Shown: positions 10,321 through 19,919, numbered from the stretch's first letter. The stretch: 64,000 nucleotides of DNA from Streptomyces sp. NRRL F-2664 (GCF_000719345.1 NZ_JOFX01000006.1:62001-126000); one strand, 5' to 3'. The notes: generated from the sequence alone by a model not told the origin. Numbers and translations: made by a program.

Positions 10321-10881
10321 TCAGCCGCCGTAGACGTGCGGGGCGAGCGTGCCGACGAACGGCAGGTTGCGGTACTTCTCCGCGTAGTCGAGGCCGTAGC
10401 CCACGACGAACTCGTTGGGGATGTCGAAACCGACCCACTTCACGTCGATCGCGACCTTCGCGGCCTCGGGCTTGCGCAGCAGCGTCACGACCTCCAGGGA
10501 GGCCGGCTGGCGGGAGCCCAGGTTGGACAGCAGCCAGGACAGCGTCAGACCCGAGTCGATGATGTCCTCGACGATCAGGACGTGCTTGTCCTTGATGTCG
10601 GTGTCCAGGTCCTTGAGGATCCGCACCACGCCGGAGGACTGGGTCCCGGCGCCGTACGACGACACCGCCATCCAGTCCATGGTGAGCGGGGTGGACAAGG
10701 CGCGCGCCAGGTCCGCCATCACCATGACGGCGCCCTTCAGGACACCGACGATGAGCAGGTCCTTGCCCGCGTACTCCGCGTCGATCTTCGCGGCCAGCTC
10801 GGCCAGCTTCGCGTCGATCTCTTCCTTGGTGATGAGCACCGACTGGAGGTCGCTGCCCATGTCCTTCTCGTCCACCCGCAT
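10321..10881 (-). CDS. hpt: Hypoxanthine phosphoribosyltransferase
   Basis: 186 residues from the ATG at 10881; a second ATG at 10860 would shorten it by seven residues. It salvages hypoxanthine and guanine with PRPP to make IMP and GMP. The PRPP-binding motif is [13 protein letters not shown] near residue 103, the loop [14 protein letters not shown] is near 46, and the base-contact region is [20 protein letters not shown] near 147. Longer in-frame readings to 11163 overlap tilS and are shadows. It sits 65 bases downstream of tilS and upstream of ftsH, the widely conserved tilS-hpt-ftsH order. Confidence 0.95.
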   Translation of the reverse strand: MRVDEKDMGSDLQSVLITKEEIDAKLAELAAKIDAEYAGKDLLIVGVLKGAVMVMADLARALSTPLTMDWMAVSSYGAGTQSSGVVRILKDLDTDIKDKHVLIVEDIIDSGLTLSWLLSNLGSRQPASLEVVTLLRKPEAAKVAIDVKWVGFDIPNEFVVGYGLDYAEKYRNLPFVGTLAPHVYGG

Positions 10882-10946
10882 CACTTTCGTTGTCGGCCGG
10901 GGCTCCGGGGTGGCCCCCGGAGGACTCAGCCGTGTTTCAGCACCAA

Positions 10947-12008
10947 TCAGCCCTGCCGGATGACAAGTCTGCCACCCTGCCGCTGGGCCTCGACCCGGCC
11001 GGGCAGGTTGATGGCGCCCTGACCGCGCCATCCGGTGATGAGGCGGTCGACTTCCTCGATGTGGCGGGCGAAGAGGGAGCCCGCGGGGGAGCCCGCGGCG
11101 ACGACCGCCCGGCGCAGCACCCGGCGGCGGACGGCGGGGGGCAGGGCGTACAGCTTGGCGCACTCCAGGCGGCCGTCCGCGTCGCGCACGCCGCCCTCGG
11201 CCTCGGCGGCCCAGGCGTCAAGGGCGTCGGCGTCGTCGCGGGAGAGCTGGGCGGTACGGGCGAGGGCCTCGACGACGCCCTTCCCGAGAGCCTTCTCCAG
11301 GGCGGGCAGTCCCTCGTGGCGCAGCCGGGAGCGGGTGTAGGCGGGGTCCATGTTGTGCGGGTCGTCCCAGACGGCCAGGGACTGGACCATGCACGCCTTG
11401 CGGGCGGTCTGCCGGTCGACCTGGAGGAAGGGGCGGCGGTAGCGGTGGCTGCGGCCGGGGCCTCCGGAGACTTCGGCCATGCCGGACAGCGAGCGGATGC
11501 CGGAGCCGCGGGCGAGGCCCAGCAGGACGGTTTCCGCTTGATCGTCCCGGGTGTGGCCGAGCAGTACGGCGGCGGCGCCGAGGCGGTCGGCGGCCTCGTC
11601 CAGGGCGCCGAAGCGGGCGTCGCGGGCCGCGGCCTCGGGGCCGCCGTCACGGCCGACGCGCACGGCGACGGACTCCACCGGGTCGAGGCCGAGTGCGGTC
11701 ATGCGGACGACGACCTCGGCGGCGCGCTGGTCGGAGCCGGCCTGCAGTCCGTGGTCGACGGTGATGCCGCCGGCCCGGATGCCGAGTTTGGGGGCCTCGA
11801 AGGCGAGGGCCGAGGCGAGCGCCATGGAGTCGGCGCCGCCGGAGCAGGCGACGAGTACGAGTGGCGGGGTGCCCGCGCCGGTGCGAGGGTCGGGGCGGGT
11901 GACGGCTCCGGACGGGGTCCGGGGGCGGTCGGTGAGCTCGGTGAGGACGTCGTGGAGTACGCGGCGGACCGCCAGGCGTATCGCCGCGACCGCAGGATGG
12001 GGACCCAT
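10947..12008 (-). CDS. tilS: tRNA(Ile)-lysidine synthase
   Basis: 353 residues from the ATG at 12008 ([12 protein letters not shown]), the usual Streptomyces start; an in-frame ATG at 12104 would add 32 unlikely residues. The enzyme adds lysine to C34 of the CAU-anticodon isoleucine tRNA. The PP-loop motif SGGADSMAL lies near residue 54, with the conserved [10 protein letters not shown] near 150 and RSLSGMAEV near 171. It lacks a long C-terminal extension, as in other actinomycetes. Its ribosome site is weak. Confidence 0.92.
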   Translation of the reverse strand: MGPHPAVAAIRLAVRRVLHDVLTELTDRPRTPSGAVTRPDPRTGAGTPPLVLVACSGGADSMALASALAFEAPKLGIRAGGITVDHGLQAGSDQRAAEVVVRMTALGLDPVESVAVRVGRDGGPEAAARDARFGALDEAADRLGAAAVLLGHTRDDQAETVLLGLARGSGIRSLSGMAEVSGGPGRSHRYRRPFLQVDRQTARKACMVQSLAVWDDPHNMDPAYTRSRLRHEGLPALEKALGKGVVEALARTAQLSRDDADALDAWAAEAEGGVRDADGRLECAKLYALPPAVRRRVLRRAVVAAGSPAGSLFARHIEEVDRLITGWRGQGAINLPGRVEAQRQGGRLVIRQG

Positions 12009-12310
12009 GTCCGGTGCCCTTCGATGGAGTTCGGATGCCACGGAGGCTTCGGGGTGGTGCTGGGTGTGCCGGCCCGGCTGCCTCCGCGGAACGGAGGATG
12101 TCACTCAGAGTGCGTCGATGGTGACAGAGCCGAGCCGTTCCCCGAGCATCGCACGCCCTTATACGGCTCACGGTCCCTCGGACGGGTGATGCTGCTTCCC
12201 CCAGTGAGACATGTTTAGGCCTCTCCGTCACATGTGGCGCGAGTGAACGCCGGGAAGCGGCGGGGAGGCGGGAGCCCGCCCCGGCGGGCGGGGCGGGCCC
12301 GTGCCGCCGC
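12009..12310. other. Intergenic region upstream of tilS
   Basis: 302 bases with no convincing gene. The right end holds the metalloprotease terminator (12274-12298). The left part should carry the tilS promoter, but I see no clear -35/-10 pair. ACATGT occurs twice about 21 bases apart (near 12209 and 12230), of unknown meaning. Confidence 0.6.
12274..12298 (-). terminator. Hairpin terminator after the DUF2342 metalloprotease gene
   Basis: GCCCGCCCCG at 12274-12283 and CGGGGCGGGC at 12289-12298 form a perfect 10-bp stem with a 5-base loop, 12 bases past the stop codon of the minus-strand gene. Confidence 0.7.
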
Positions 12311-13453
12311 TCAGCCCTCCCCGGCCCCCTCGGTGCCCTTGCCGTGCACCCGGGTCACCCAGTCCGCGGGCCGGTCGATCTCCGCCTTGGTGGGCAGCGT
12401 GTTCGGGGAGGTCCAGACCCGGTTGAAGCCCTCCATGCCGACCTGGCCGACGACGGCGCGCACGAACCGCTCGCCGTCGCGGTACTGGCGCAGCTTGGCG
12501 TCGAGGCCGAGCAGTTTGCGCAGGGCGGCGTCGAGGCGGCCCGCTCCGCTGGCGCGGCGCTGTTGGAACTTCTCGCGGATCTCGGCGACGGAGGGCACCA
12601 CCTGGGGGCCCACCCCGTCCATCACGAAGTCGGCGTGGCCCTCCAGGAGGGACATGACCGCCGTGAGGCGGGCCAGGATCTCGCGCTGCTCCGGGGTCTG
12701 CACCAGCTCGACGAGGGAGCGGCCCTCGTCCCCGCGCTCGGCGTCGGGGCGGGCGCCGGCGAAGGACTGGGCTGCCTCCCGGATGCGTTCCAGGACCGTG
12801 GCGGGGTCCACTTCGGTGGCGCCGAGGAACGTCTGGATTTCGCCTTCAAGGTGGGCGCGCAGCCACGGGACGGCCGTGAACTGGGTACGGTGCGTCTCCT
12901 CGTGCAGGCAGACCCACAGCCGGAAGTCGTGCGGGTCCACCTCCAGCTCGCGCTCGACGTGGACGATGTTGGGGGCGACGAGCAGCAGCCGGCCGCCCGC
13001 GGCGGAGGCCGGCAGGTCGCGGGAGACGGGCGCGAAGGTCTCGTACTGTCCGAGGACCCTGGAGGCCAGGAAGCTCAGCAGCATCCCCAGCTCCACACCG
13101 GTGACCTTGCCGCCGAACGCACCGAGGACGGCTCCGCCGGGGGCGCCGGCCCGGCGCTCCTGCATCTTGCCGAGGAGCGGCGTGAGCAGCTCCTTGAAGC
13201 CGGCGACGTTGGCCTTGACCCAGCCGGCCCGGTCGACGACCAGGACGGGGGTGTCGGGGACGGCGGCGCCGTCCGGGATCATCCGGGTGAACTCGCGCAC
13301 GTGCCGTTCCGAGGTCCTGGCGTGCCCGCGCAGCTCGGCGACGACGGCCCGCGCCTCGTCCCGGGTGACCTCCGGGCCGGGCCTTACCAGCCGGGTCGCG
13401 GTCGCCACCGCGAGGTTCCAGTCGACCATCTCCGCACCACTGATGCTCGTCAT
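12311..13453 (-). CDS. Zinc-dependent metalloprotease-like protein (DUF2342 family)
   Basis: 380 residues. The defining feature is a zincin helix HEETHRTQF near residue 192, with a downstream Glu-rich helix (LLEGHADFVMDG) that can give the third zinc ligand, as in the DUF2342 family of actinobacteria. Members are often labelled F420-biosynthesis-associated or uncharacterized hydrolases; the substrate is unknown. There is no signal peptide, so it is probably cytoplasmic. It lies between the D,D-carboxypeptidase and tilS on the same strand and may be cotranscribed with the former (38 bases apart). Confidence 0.88.
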   Translation of the reverse strand: MTSISGAEMVDWNLAVATATRLVRPGPEVTRDEARAVVAELRGHARTSERHVREFTRMIPDGAAVPDTPVLVVDRAGWVKANVAGFKELLTPLLGKMQERRAGAPGGAVLGAFGGKVTGVELGMLLSFLASRVLGQYETFAPVSRDLPASAAGGRLLLVAPNIVHVERELEVDPHDFRLWVCLHEETHRTQFTAVPWLRAHLEGEIQTFLGATEVDPATVLERIREAAQSFAGARPDAERGDEGRSLVELVQTPEQREILARLTAVMSLLEGHADFVMDGVGPQVVPSVAEIREKFQQRRASGAGRLDAALRKLLGLDAKLRQYRDGERFVRAVVGQVGMEGFNRVWTSPNTLPTKAEIDRPADWVTRVHGKGTEGAGEG

Positions 13454-13491
13454 GCGTCAACCGTACGTGGGCGAGCCCTCCGGCGGATCCC

Positions 13492-14934
13492 CTACGGAGC
13501 TGCCGCGACGGCCGCGGCCAGCTTGTCGAGGCCCCTCTCGGCGCCCTCGGGGCCGGGGCTGTTCGCCGTGAGGAAGGCGAAGGCGAGGAGCCTGCCGGCG
13601 GGGTCGACGACGGTGCCGGAGAGGGAGTTCACCCCGGTGAGGGTGCCCGTCTTGGCACGGACCAGTCCGGCGGCGGGGGAGGTGCCGGCGTTGCGGGCGC
13701 GCAGGGTGCCGGTGAAGCCCGCGACGGGGAGTCCGGTGAGGACGGGCCGCAGCTCGGGGTGGGCCGGGTCGGCGGCCTTGGCCAGCAGGCCCGTCAACAG
13801 GGCGGCGCTGACCTTGTCGGCGCGGTTCAGGCCGCTGCCGTCGGCGAAGCGGGAGCCGGTCGTGTCGAGGCCGAGGGCGCCGAGCCGGTCGGTGACGGCC
13901 TTCTCGGCGCCCTCGAAACTGGCGGGCCGTCCGGAAGCGAGGGCGGTCTGCCGGGCGAGCGCCTCGGCGATGTCGTTGTCGCTGTTGGTCAGCATGCGTT
14001 CGACGAGGCCGCCCACCGGGGTGGACTGGGTGACGGCCAGCGGCTGGGCGCCGGCGGCGGCCCTGGCCCGGGCGGGTGCGGCGGTGACCTCGATGCCGCG
14101 TTCGGCCAGCAGGGTGCGGAAGGTGCGCGCGGCGGCCCCCGCCGGGTCGTCGGTGCGGTCGACGGGCCCGGAGGTGGAGTCGTCGGGGCGGCCCTGGTCG
14201 GCCGCGAGGGCGGTGACCGGGGCGATGTTGGGGTTGACGCCGATCGGGTGCCGGACGGGTCCGGTGTAGAGGCTGTCGTCGTACCCGAGGGTCACGGTGC
14301 CGGTGCCGGCGGCCTTGAGGGTCTGGGCGGTGTCGGCGGCGAGGGCGACGAGGCTGCCGCCGGATCCCGCGGGGCTCTTCTTCTTCGCGGTGAGGGAGGG
14401 GTCGCCGCCGCCGACCAGGACGATCTGCCCGGGGGCGGTGCCGGGCACGACGGTGGTCCTGATGCGGTGCTCGGGCCCGAGGGCGGCCAGTACGGCGGCC
14501 GCGGTGGCGATCTTCACGGTGGAGGCGGGCGTCATCGCGTCGCGGGCACCGGACTCGTACAGGACCTGTCCGGTGGCGGTGTCCACGACGGAGGCGGTAC
14601 GGACGGTGCCGAGCGCCGGGTCGGCCAGCAGCGGCCGCAACCGGGCGGCGAGCCCGTCGGCGGTTGCGGCGGCCGCGGCCTGTCCCCGCGGCACGCCGGG
14701 ACCGACGGCTCCGAGTACGCCCGGGGCACTGGGCGCGGCCTGCGGGAGGGATCCGGGTCCGGCCGCGCCGCCGTGATCTGCGCCACCCGTACGGCCCCAG
14801 GAGGCGGCCGCGTCCCGCTCGGCCTTACGCTGGCCGGAGTCCCACGGACCGGCGGCGGTCACCGCTGCCACCGACAGGGCGAGGCCGGCGACGGCCGCAC
14901 CCGCGGTGAGCTGCCACGTCTTGACCAATGGCAC
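13492..14934 (-). CDS. dacB: D-alanyl-D-alanine carboxypeptidase/endopeptidase (PBP4, peptidase S13)
   Basis: 480 residues from the GTG at 14934, about 10 bases after AAAGGGG. In-frame starts at 14964 and 14979 add a short hydrophilic stretch before the signal and look less likely. A hydrophobic segment at residues 8-25 is a signal anchor. The three penicillin-binding motifs are present: STVK near 137, SDN near 318 and KTGT near 429. The enzyme trims or cuts peptidoglycan cross-links outside the membrane. It is divergent from ppa, which matches the usual Streptomyces layout. Confidence 0.92.
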   Translation of the reverse strand: MPLVKTWQLTAGAAVAGLALSVAAVTAAGPWDSGQRKAERDAAASWGRTGGADHGGAAGPGSLPQAAPSAPGVLGAVGPGVPRGQAAAAATADGLAARLRPLLADPALGTVRTASVVDTATGQVLYESGARDAMTPASTVKIATAAAVLAALGPEHRIRTTVVPGTAPGQIVLVGGGDPSLTAKKKSPAGSGGSLVALAADTAQTLKAAGTGTVTLGYDDSLYTGPVRHPIGVNPNIAPVTALAADQGRPDDSTSGPVDRTDDPAGAAARTFRTLLAERGIEVTAAPARARAAAGAQPLAVTQSTPVGGLVERMLTNSDNDIAEALARQTALASGRPASFEGAEKAVTDRLGALGLDTTGSRFADGSGLNRADKVSAALLTGLLAKAADPAHPELRPVLTGLPVAGFTGTLRARNAGTSPAAGLVRAKTGTLTGVNSLSGTVVDPAGRLLAFAFLTANSPGPEGAERGLDKLAAAVAAAP

Positions 14935-15097
14935 CTCGGACCAGCCCCTTTCGCGATCACACATATGCGTGAGGGACACTTAACCACTGCGTCTTGCCGC
15001 GAGCATGGCACCCCACCCGAGAGGGCTGGGCCGGACGCGCACGCAGTTGAATCAATGCCGTCTCGAAGCAATGAAGCTGATCATGGAGGAGCAGGAC

Positions 15098-15592
15098 GTG
15101 GAGTTCGACGTCACCATCGAGATCCCCAAGGGTTCGCGGAACAAGTACGAGGTGGACCACGAGACCGGCCGGATCCGTCTGGACCGTCGCCTCTTCACCT
15201 CGACCAGCTACCCGGCCGACTACGGCTTCGTCGAGAACACCCTCGGCGAGGACGGCGACCCGCTGGACGCGCTGGTCATCCTGGACGAGCCGACGTTCCC
15301 GGGCTGCCTGATCAAGTGCCGCGCCATCGGCATGTTCCGCATGACGGACGAGGCGGGCGGCGACGACAAGCTGCTGTGCGTGCCGGCCTCCGACCCGCGT
15401 GTGGAGCACCTGCGCGACATCCACCACGTGTCCGAGTTCGACCGCCTGGAGATCCAGCACTTCTTCGAGGTCTACAAGGACCTGGAGCCGGGCAAGTCCG
15501 TCGAGGGCGCGAACTGGGTCGGCCGCGCCGAGGCCGAGGCCGAGATCGAGGCCTCGTACAAGCGCCTGGAGGCGCAGGGCGGCCACCACTGA
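15098..15592 (+). CDS. ppa: Inorganic pyrophosphatase
   Basis: 164 residues from the GTG at 15098, six bases after GGAGGAG (15085-15091); the ATG at 15071 and earlier starts lack such a site. Soluble family I enzyme that hydrolyses pyrophosphate and pulls biosynthetic reactions forward. Active-site segments: [11 protein letters not shown] near residue 7, YPADYGFV near 37 and the metal-binding DGDPLDALV near 51. Length and motifs are normal. Confidence 0.97.
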   Translation: MEFDVTIEIPKGSRNKYEVDHETGRIRLDRRLFTSTSYPADYGFVENTLGEDGDPLDALVILDEPTFPGCLIKCRAIGMFRMTDEAGGDDKLLCVPASDPRVEHLRDIHHVSEFDRLEIQHFFEVYKDLEPGKSVEGANWVGRAEAEAEIEASYKRLEAQGGHH

Positions 15593-15766
15593 GCTCGCGC
15601 TCGGCGGTGACGGGCCGGGGGACTCCCCCGCGCCCCGATGACATGACGGGCGGTATCCCCCTGGGGATGCCGCCCTTCGTCGTGTGCGGCCGGGGAGTCA
15701 CGTTTCGCCGGGGAGGAAACGGTTCCGCATACTGATACCCGCGGGTGATCACGAACGGGAGGAAGC

Positions 15767-17413
15767 GTGGCGGAGGCCGACGGGGCCGAGGACGGCAAGC
15801 CCCGGTCCGACGAGGCGCACAGCGCCTTCACGCCGCCTCCCGGCATGGAGCCGGGCGTCCTCGACGACGACCGGCCCACCTCGGAGTTCGTGCGCCCGCC
15901 GAACACCGGGCCGGTCCCGTCCGAGCCGGAGGGATCGGCCTTCGCCGCTCCGGCGACCTACAGCGCGGCGCAGTCACCGCCCGCCCACACCCCCGGCCAG
16001 GGCTTCCCCGTCGCCCAGCTGAAGGACTCCCCCTGGCAGGACCGCATGCGCACGATGCTGCGCATGCCGGTCGACGTGCGCCCCGTGCCGGACCTGGTCC
16101 AGCGGCCCAGCGAGACGGGTCCCGCCGTCGGCCGCGTGCTCGACCTGACGCTGCGCATCGGCGAGCTGCTGCTGTCGGGCGGCGAGGGCTCCGAGGACGT
16201 GGAGGCCGCGATGTTCGCCGTCGCCCGCTCCTACGGGCTGGACCGCTGTGAGCCGACCGTCACCTTCACCATGCTGTCGATCACGCACCAGCCCTCGCTG
16301 GTCGACCACCCCGTATCGGCGAGCCGGACCGTGCGCCGCCGGGGCACCGACTACACGCGGCTGGCCGCCGTGTTCCGGCTGGTGGCCGACATCAGCTCGC
16401 CGGAGACCGACATCTCGCTGGAGGAGGCCTACCGGCGCCTGGCCGAGATCCGGCGCAACCGGCACCCGTACCCCACGTGGGTCCTCACGGCGGCCGCCGG
16501 GCTGCTCGCCGGAGCCGCCTCGGTGCTGGTCGGCGGCGGGGTGGTGGTCTTCCTCGCGGCCGCGCTGGGGGCGGTCCTGGGCGACCGGCTGGCGTGGTTG
16601 TGCGCCGGTCGCGGGCTGCCGGAGTTCTACCAGTTCGTGGTCGCGGCGATGCCGCCGGCCGCCTTCGGGGTGGCGCTGAAGCTCGCGGAGATCGAGGACA
16701 TCAAGGCGTCCGCCGTGATCACCGGCGGACTGTTCGCGCTGCTGCCGGGGCGGGCCCTGGTGGCGGCCGTGCAGGACGGCCTGACCGGCTTCTACATCAC
16801 CGCCGCCGCCCGGCTCCTGGAGGTCATGTACCTCTTCATCGGCATCATCATGGGCGTCCTCGTCGTGCTCTACCTCGGCCTCCAGCTGGGCGCCTCGCCC
16901 AAGCCGGAGGAGGTCCTGCAGATCACCCAGCGGCCGCTGGTGCAGATCGCCGCGTCGATGGCGCTGGTCTTCACCTTCGCCATCCTGCTCCAGCAGGAAC
17001 GCTCCACCGTGTGGATCGTGACCCTCAACGGCGCAGTGGCATGGGTGACCTTCGGGGCGCTGCACTACGCGGGCGGGATCCCGCCCGTGCCGTCCACGTG
17101 CATCGCGGCCGGGCTGGTGGGGCTCTTCGGGCAGCTGTTCTCCCGCTACCGCTTCGCTTCCGCCCTGCCGTACGTGACGGCCGCCATCGGACCGCTGCTG
17201 CCGGGCTCGGCGACGTACTACGGGCTGCTGCTGATCGCCGAGGACCGGCTCAACGAGGGCCTGGGCTCCCTGGTCAACGCGGCGGCCATCGCCCTGGCCA
17301 TCGCGATCGGGGTCAACCTGGGGTCGGAGACCTCCCGGCTGTTCATGCGGATCCCCGGGGCGGCGAGCGCCGTCAAGGGGCGCGCCGCCGCGAAGCGGAC
17401 CCGCGGCTACTGA
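15767..17413 (+). CDS. ThrE-like threonine/serine exporter family membrane protein
   Basis: 548 residues. A long hydrophilic N-terminus (about 125 residues, rich in Pro, Ala and acidic residues) is followed by the soluble ThrE domain (PF06738; LLLSGGEGSEDVEAAMFAVA near 140) and about ten transmembrane helices covering both ThrE/ThrE_2 halves (residues 230-525). The family exports threonine and serine in Corynebacterium; other substrates are possible. The GTG at 15767 follows GGGAGGAAGC. The last seven codons and the stop overlap the first copy of a 20-bp tandem repeat. Confidence 0.88.
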   Translation: MAEADGAEDGKPRSDEAHSAFTPPPGMEPGVLDDDRPTSEFVRPPNTGPVPSEPEGSAFAAPATYSAAQSPPAHTPGQGFPVAQLKDSPWQDRMRTMLRMPVDVRPVPDLVQRPSETGPAVGRVLDLTLRIGELLLSGGEGSEDVEAAMFAVARSYGLDRCEPTVTFTMLSITHQPSLVDHPVSASRTVRRRGTDYTRLAAVFRLVADISSPETDISLEEAYRRLAEIRRNRHPYPTWVLTAAAGLLAGAASVLVGGGVVVFLAAALGAVLGDRLAWLCAGRGLPEFYQFVVAAMPPAAFGVALKLAEIEDIKASAVITGGLFALLPGRALVAAVQDGLTGFYITAAARLLEVMYLFIGIIMGVLVVLYLGLQLGASPKPEEVLQITQRPLVQIAASMALVFTFAILLQQERSTVWIVTLNGAVAWVTFGALHYAGGIPPVPSTCIAAGLVGLFGQLFSRYRFASALPYVTAAIGPLLPGSATYYGLLLIAEDRLNEGLGSLVNAAAIALAIAIGVNLGSETSRLFMRIPGAASAVKGRAAAKRTRGY

Positions 17414-17451
17414 AGCGGACCCGCGGCTACTGAAGCGGACCGGCGGCTGCC
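17392..17451 (+). repeat. Three-copy 20-bp tandem repeat spanning a stop codon
   Basis: GAAGCGGACCCGCGGCTACT occurs at 17392-17411 and again at 17412-17431. A third, diverged copy (three changes) is at 17432-17451. The first copy encodes the last residues of the ThrE-like protein and the first base of its stop; the others lie outside the gene. Confidence 0.9.
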
Positions 17452-17485
17452 GAGGCCGTGTCCGCCTTCCGGCCGGAGCACGAGA

Positions 17486-17529
17486 ACGGGCCGCACTCCC
17501 TGCCCCTGCGGGGCGGGCGTGCGGCCCGT
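17486..17529. terminator. Bidirectional terminator between convergent thrE-like and dedA genes
   Basis: ACGGGCCGCA at 17486-17495 pairs with TGCGGCCCGT at 17520-17529, with a second GC-rich stem (GCCCC/GGGGC) nested inside. It lies between the two convergent stop codons. Confidence 0.8.
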
Positions 17530-17541
17530 CGGCGTGCGCTG

Positions 17542-18252
17542 TCAGCGCTTGGCGTGGCGTCCGCGCTGGCCCGGGGACTGCGGGCCGGTGCCGTCGACGG
17601 CGCCGACCGCGTCGGGCGCCTGGCCGGCATGGGCCTTGTTCTCCTTGCGGGCCTTGAGCACCTCGAAGACCACCGGGATGACGGAGACGAGCACGATGCC
17701 GACGAGGATCGGCTCGATGTTCGTCTTGATGAACTCGATCTGGCCGAGCCAGTAGCCCGCGACGGTGACGCCCGCGCCCCACCCGATGCCACCGATGATG
17801 TTGTAGGTCAGGAAGGTGCGGTACCTCATCGAGCCGGCGCCCGCGACCATGGGGGCGAAGGTGCGGATGATCGGCACGAAGCGGGCGAGCACGATGGCCT
17901 TCGGGCCGTGCTTGTCCATGAACTCGTGGGCCTTGTCCAGGTTCTCCCGCTTGAAGAGCTTGGAGTTGGGCCGGTTGAAGAGCTTCGGCCCGAAGAACTT
18001 GCCGATCATGTAGCCGACCTGGTCGCCGATGATCGCGGCGGCCACGATCAGGGTGCAGACCAGCCACAGCGGCTGCTTGATGTACTGCCCGTCCGCGACC
18101 AGCAGGCCGGCGGTGAAGAGCAGGGAGTCGCCGGGAAGGAAGGCGAAGAGACCCGACTCGGCGAAGACGATGACCAGGATGCCGATCAGGCCGAAGTGCG
18201 AGATCAGGTAGTCCGGGGACAGCCACTCAGGGCCGAGCGCAAGCGTATACAC
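17542..18252 (-). CDS. DedA family membrane protein
   Basis: 236 residues. The SNARE-associated/DedA domain (PF09335) is clear: FAESGLFAFLPGDSLLFTAG near residue 29 and the motif RFVPIIRTFAPMVAGAG near 125 with the conserved Arg residues. Several hydrophobic helices and a basic C-terminal tail follow. DedA proteins are thought to move lipids such as undecaprenyl phosphate or phosphatidylethanolamine across the membrane; this protein's own substrate is not known. The start is a GTG with AGGAGAG about 12 bases upstream. Confidence 0.92.
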   Translation of the reverse strand: MYTLALGPEWLSPDYLISHFGLIGILVIVFAESGLFAFLPGDSLLFTAGLLVADGQYIKQPLWLVCTLIVAAAIIGDQVGYMIGKFFGPKLFNRPNSKLFKRENLDKAHEFMDKHGPKAIVLARFVPIIRTFAPMVAGAGSMRYRTFLTYNIIGGIGWGAGVTVAGYWLGQIEFIKTNIEPILVGIVLVSVIPVVFEVLKARKENKAHAGQAPDAVGAVDGTGPQSPGQRGRHAKR

Positions 18253-18389
18253 GGGTTCCGGGCTCTCCTGGATCGGGGGAAGGCAGGGATGGGGGCGGTT
18301 TCAATTATCAACGCACACGACCCCCCTCCGGTTCCAGGTCCGGCGGGGGCCGTGCGCGTGACGTTCCGCTTACGCCCTGCGCACGCCGT

Positions 18390-19148
18390 TCACGCCTTGC
18401 GCACGCCGTTCGCCAGGATCGCATCCCTCAGGTGCGCGGCCATGCCCGGCCTCACCGCGTCGTAGAACGCCGTGAACCGCTCGTCCGCCACGTACATCTC
18501 ACCCAGGCACACGTGCATCTCGTAGGGGCAGTCGTAGAACCACCTGTGGATGTGCAGGCGGTGCTCCTCGGCCAGGTCCATCGCGGCCTCGCCGTCGGCG
18601 GGTTCGCCCGCCTCCATGGCCGCCGCGTACCGGCGGCCCCACTCGGCCGACTCGTCCTGCATGCGCCGCCAGTCGTCCTTCGTGTACGAGGCCGCGCGGC
18701 GCTGCGACTCGGCGTACGCCTCGGTGCCGCCCCAGCGCTCCTCGGCCTCCTGCGCGTACTGCTCCGGGTCCTGGTCGCCGAAGACCTCGAACCTCTCCTC
18801 GGGCGTGAGGTTGATGCCCATCTTCTTCGCCTCCATGGCGTGCTCAACGGCCTTGGCCATCTGCTGGAGCCGGGCGATCCGGTCGGTCAGCAGGGCGTGC
18901 TGCCGGCGCAGATGCTCCTGCGGATCCGAATCCGGGTCGTCCAGCAGGACCGCGACCTCTTCGAGGGGGAAGCCGAGCTCCCGGTAGAACAGGATCCGCT
19001 GCAGCCGGTCCAGGTCGGCGTCGTCGTACCGCCGGTGTCCCGCACGGCTGCGGCCGCCCGGGGAGAGCAGCCCGATCTCGTCGTAGTGGTGCAGGGTGCG
19101 CACCGTGACTCCGGCGAAACCGGCGACCTGGCCCACGGAGTAGCCCAT
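18390..19148 (-). CDS. tipA: TipA-type MerR regulator (thiopeptide-binding)
   Basis: 252 residues, almost exactly the length of Streptomyces TipAL. The N-terminal MerR helix-turn-helix (VGQVAGFAGVTVRTLHHYDE, residues 5-24) is followed by the dimer coiled coil (about 75-110) and the TipAS drug-recognition domain (about 115-252), which binds thiopeptides such as thiostrepton covalently. The ATG at 19148 follows GGAGGGAAGAA; an in-frame ATG at 19181 lies at the promoter -10 and is excluded. A TipAS-only product could start at an internal codon near Met 115 (MGINLTPEERFEVFG). The promoter upstream predicts autoactivation. Confidence 0.95.
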   Translation of the reverse strand: MGYSVGQVAGFAGVTVRTLHHYDEIGLLSPGGRSRAGHRRYDDADLDRLQRILFYRELGFPLEEVAVLLDDPDSDPQEHLRRQHALLTDRIARLQQMAKAVEHAMEAKKMGINLTPEERFEVFGDQDPEQYAQEAEERWGGTEAYAESQRRAASYTKDDWRRMQDESAEWGRRYAAAMEAGEPADGEAAMDLAEEHRLHIHRWFYDCPYEMHVCLGEMYVADERFTAFYDAVRPGMAAHLRDAILANGVRKA

Positions 19149-19179
19149 TTCTTCCCTCCTCTGCTCGGGTACGCCCTCC

Positions 19180-19210
19180 ACTGTGGTTCCTCACGCCGCG
19201 TGAGGTGCAA
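19180..19210 (-). promoter_or_regulatory. tipA autoregulated promoter with MerR-type operator
   Basis: On the minus strand a -35 TTGCAC (19205-19210) and a -10 CACAGT (19180-19185) are separated by 19 bases, longer than normal, as in MerR-controlled promoters. Between them lies a near-complete palindrome, CCTCACGC/GCGTGAGG with one central base (19189-19205). It closely resembles the S. lividans tipA promoter as I recall it. Confidence 0.88.
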
Positions 19211-19322
19211 GCCGCCGGCGCGGGCTGCTTGCCGAGGGGCCCGTGGCCCCGCCCGTGCGGGCGCACCGCGCCGAGGGCAAGAAGCCGGATCGCGGACGGG
19301 AACCAGGCCGAGCCCCGCCTTT

Positions 19323-19835
19323 CTAGCCCATCGCCTTGGTGCCGTCGATGGACTCCCGGACGATGTCCGCGTGGCCCGCGTGCCGGGCGAACTCCTCCAC
19401 CAGGTGCAGCAGCATCCAGCGGATCGAGACCTTGCCGTCCTGCGGGAACCAGGGCGCCGGCGGCAGCGGGAAGGTCTGGTCCAGGGCCGGGACGGCGGCG
19501 ACGAAGGCCTCCGTCTCCTGCCGGACGCCGTCCCAGAAGGCCAGGACCGAGTCCACGGACTCGCCCTCGACGAGCCGGAAGGACTCGCCGTAGTTCTCCT
19601 CGGTGCGCCCGAGTTCGTTCGGCCGCTGCTGGGCCATGCGCAGCCAGCTCAGTTCGCACTCGGCGACGTGCTTGAGCAGCCCCGACAGGCTCAGTTCGCT
19701 GGCGCTCGGACGGCTCGCCGCCTGCTGCGCGTCCAGCCCGAGGAGGGTCTCGCGGAGCGCCGCGCGCTGGGACTCGACGAAGGCCAGGAGCGTGCCGCGC
19801 TCGTCTCCGAGGACCTCGGTGGAAATCTGGGCCAT
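19323..19835 (-). CDS. DinB-like four-helix protein (DUF664/mycothiol-transferase superfamily)
   Basis: 170 residues from the ATG at 19835 (MAQISTEVLGDERG). The three metal-binding His of the DinB fold are visible: LLKHVAECELSW near residue 53, LLHLVEEFARHAGHAD near 141-155. The family includes mycothiol- and bacillithiol-dependent transferases, but most members have no known substrate. In-frame sequence up to 19883 is proline- and arginine-rich and looks untranslated. It lies between PBP2 and tipA with gaps of over 80 bases on each side, so it is probably transcribed alone. Confidence 0.85.
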   Translation of the reverse strand: MAQISTEVLGDERGTLLAFVESQRAALRETLLGLDAQQAASRPSASELSLSGLLKHVAECELSWLRMAQQRPNELGRTEENYGESFRLVEGESVDSVLAFWDGVRQETEAFVAAVPALDQTFPLPPAPWFPQDGKVSIRWMLLHLVEEFARHAGHADIVRESIDGTKAMG

Positions 19836-19919
19836 GACCGGACCGCCTCTGCGTAGGGGTGCCGGGGGCCTCTCCCCCGACACCTCACACGCTACGGACC
19901 CTTGCGGTCAGGTTCTGTC

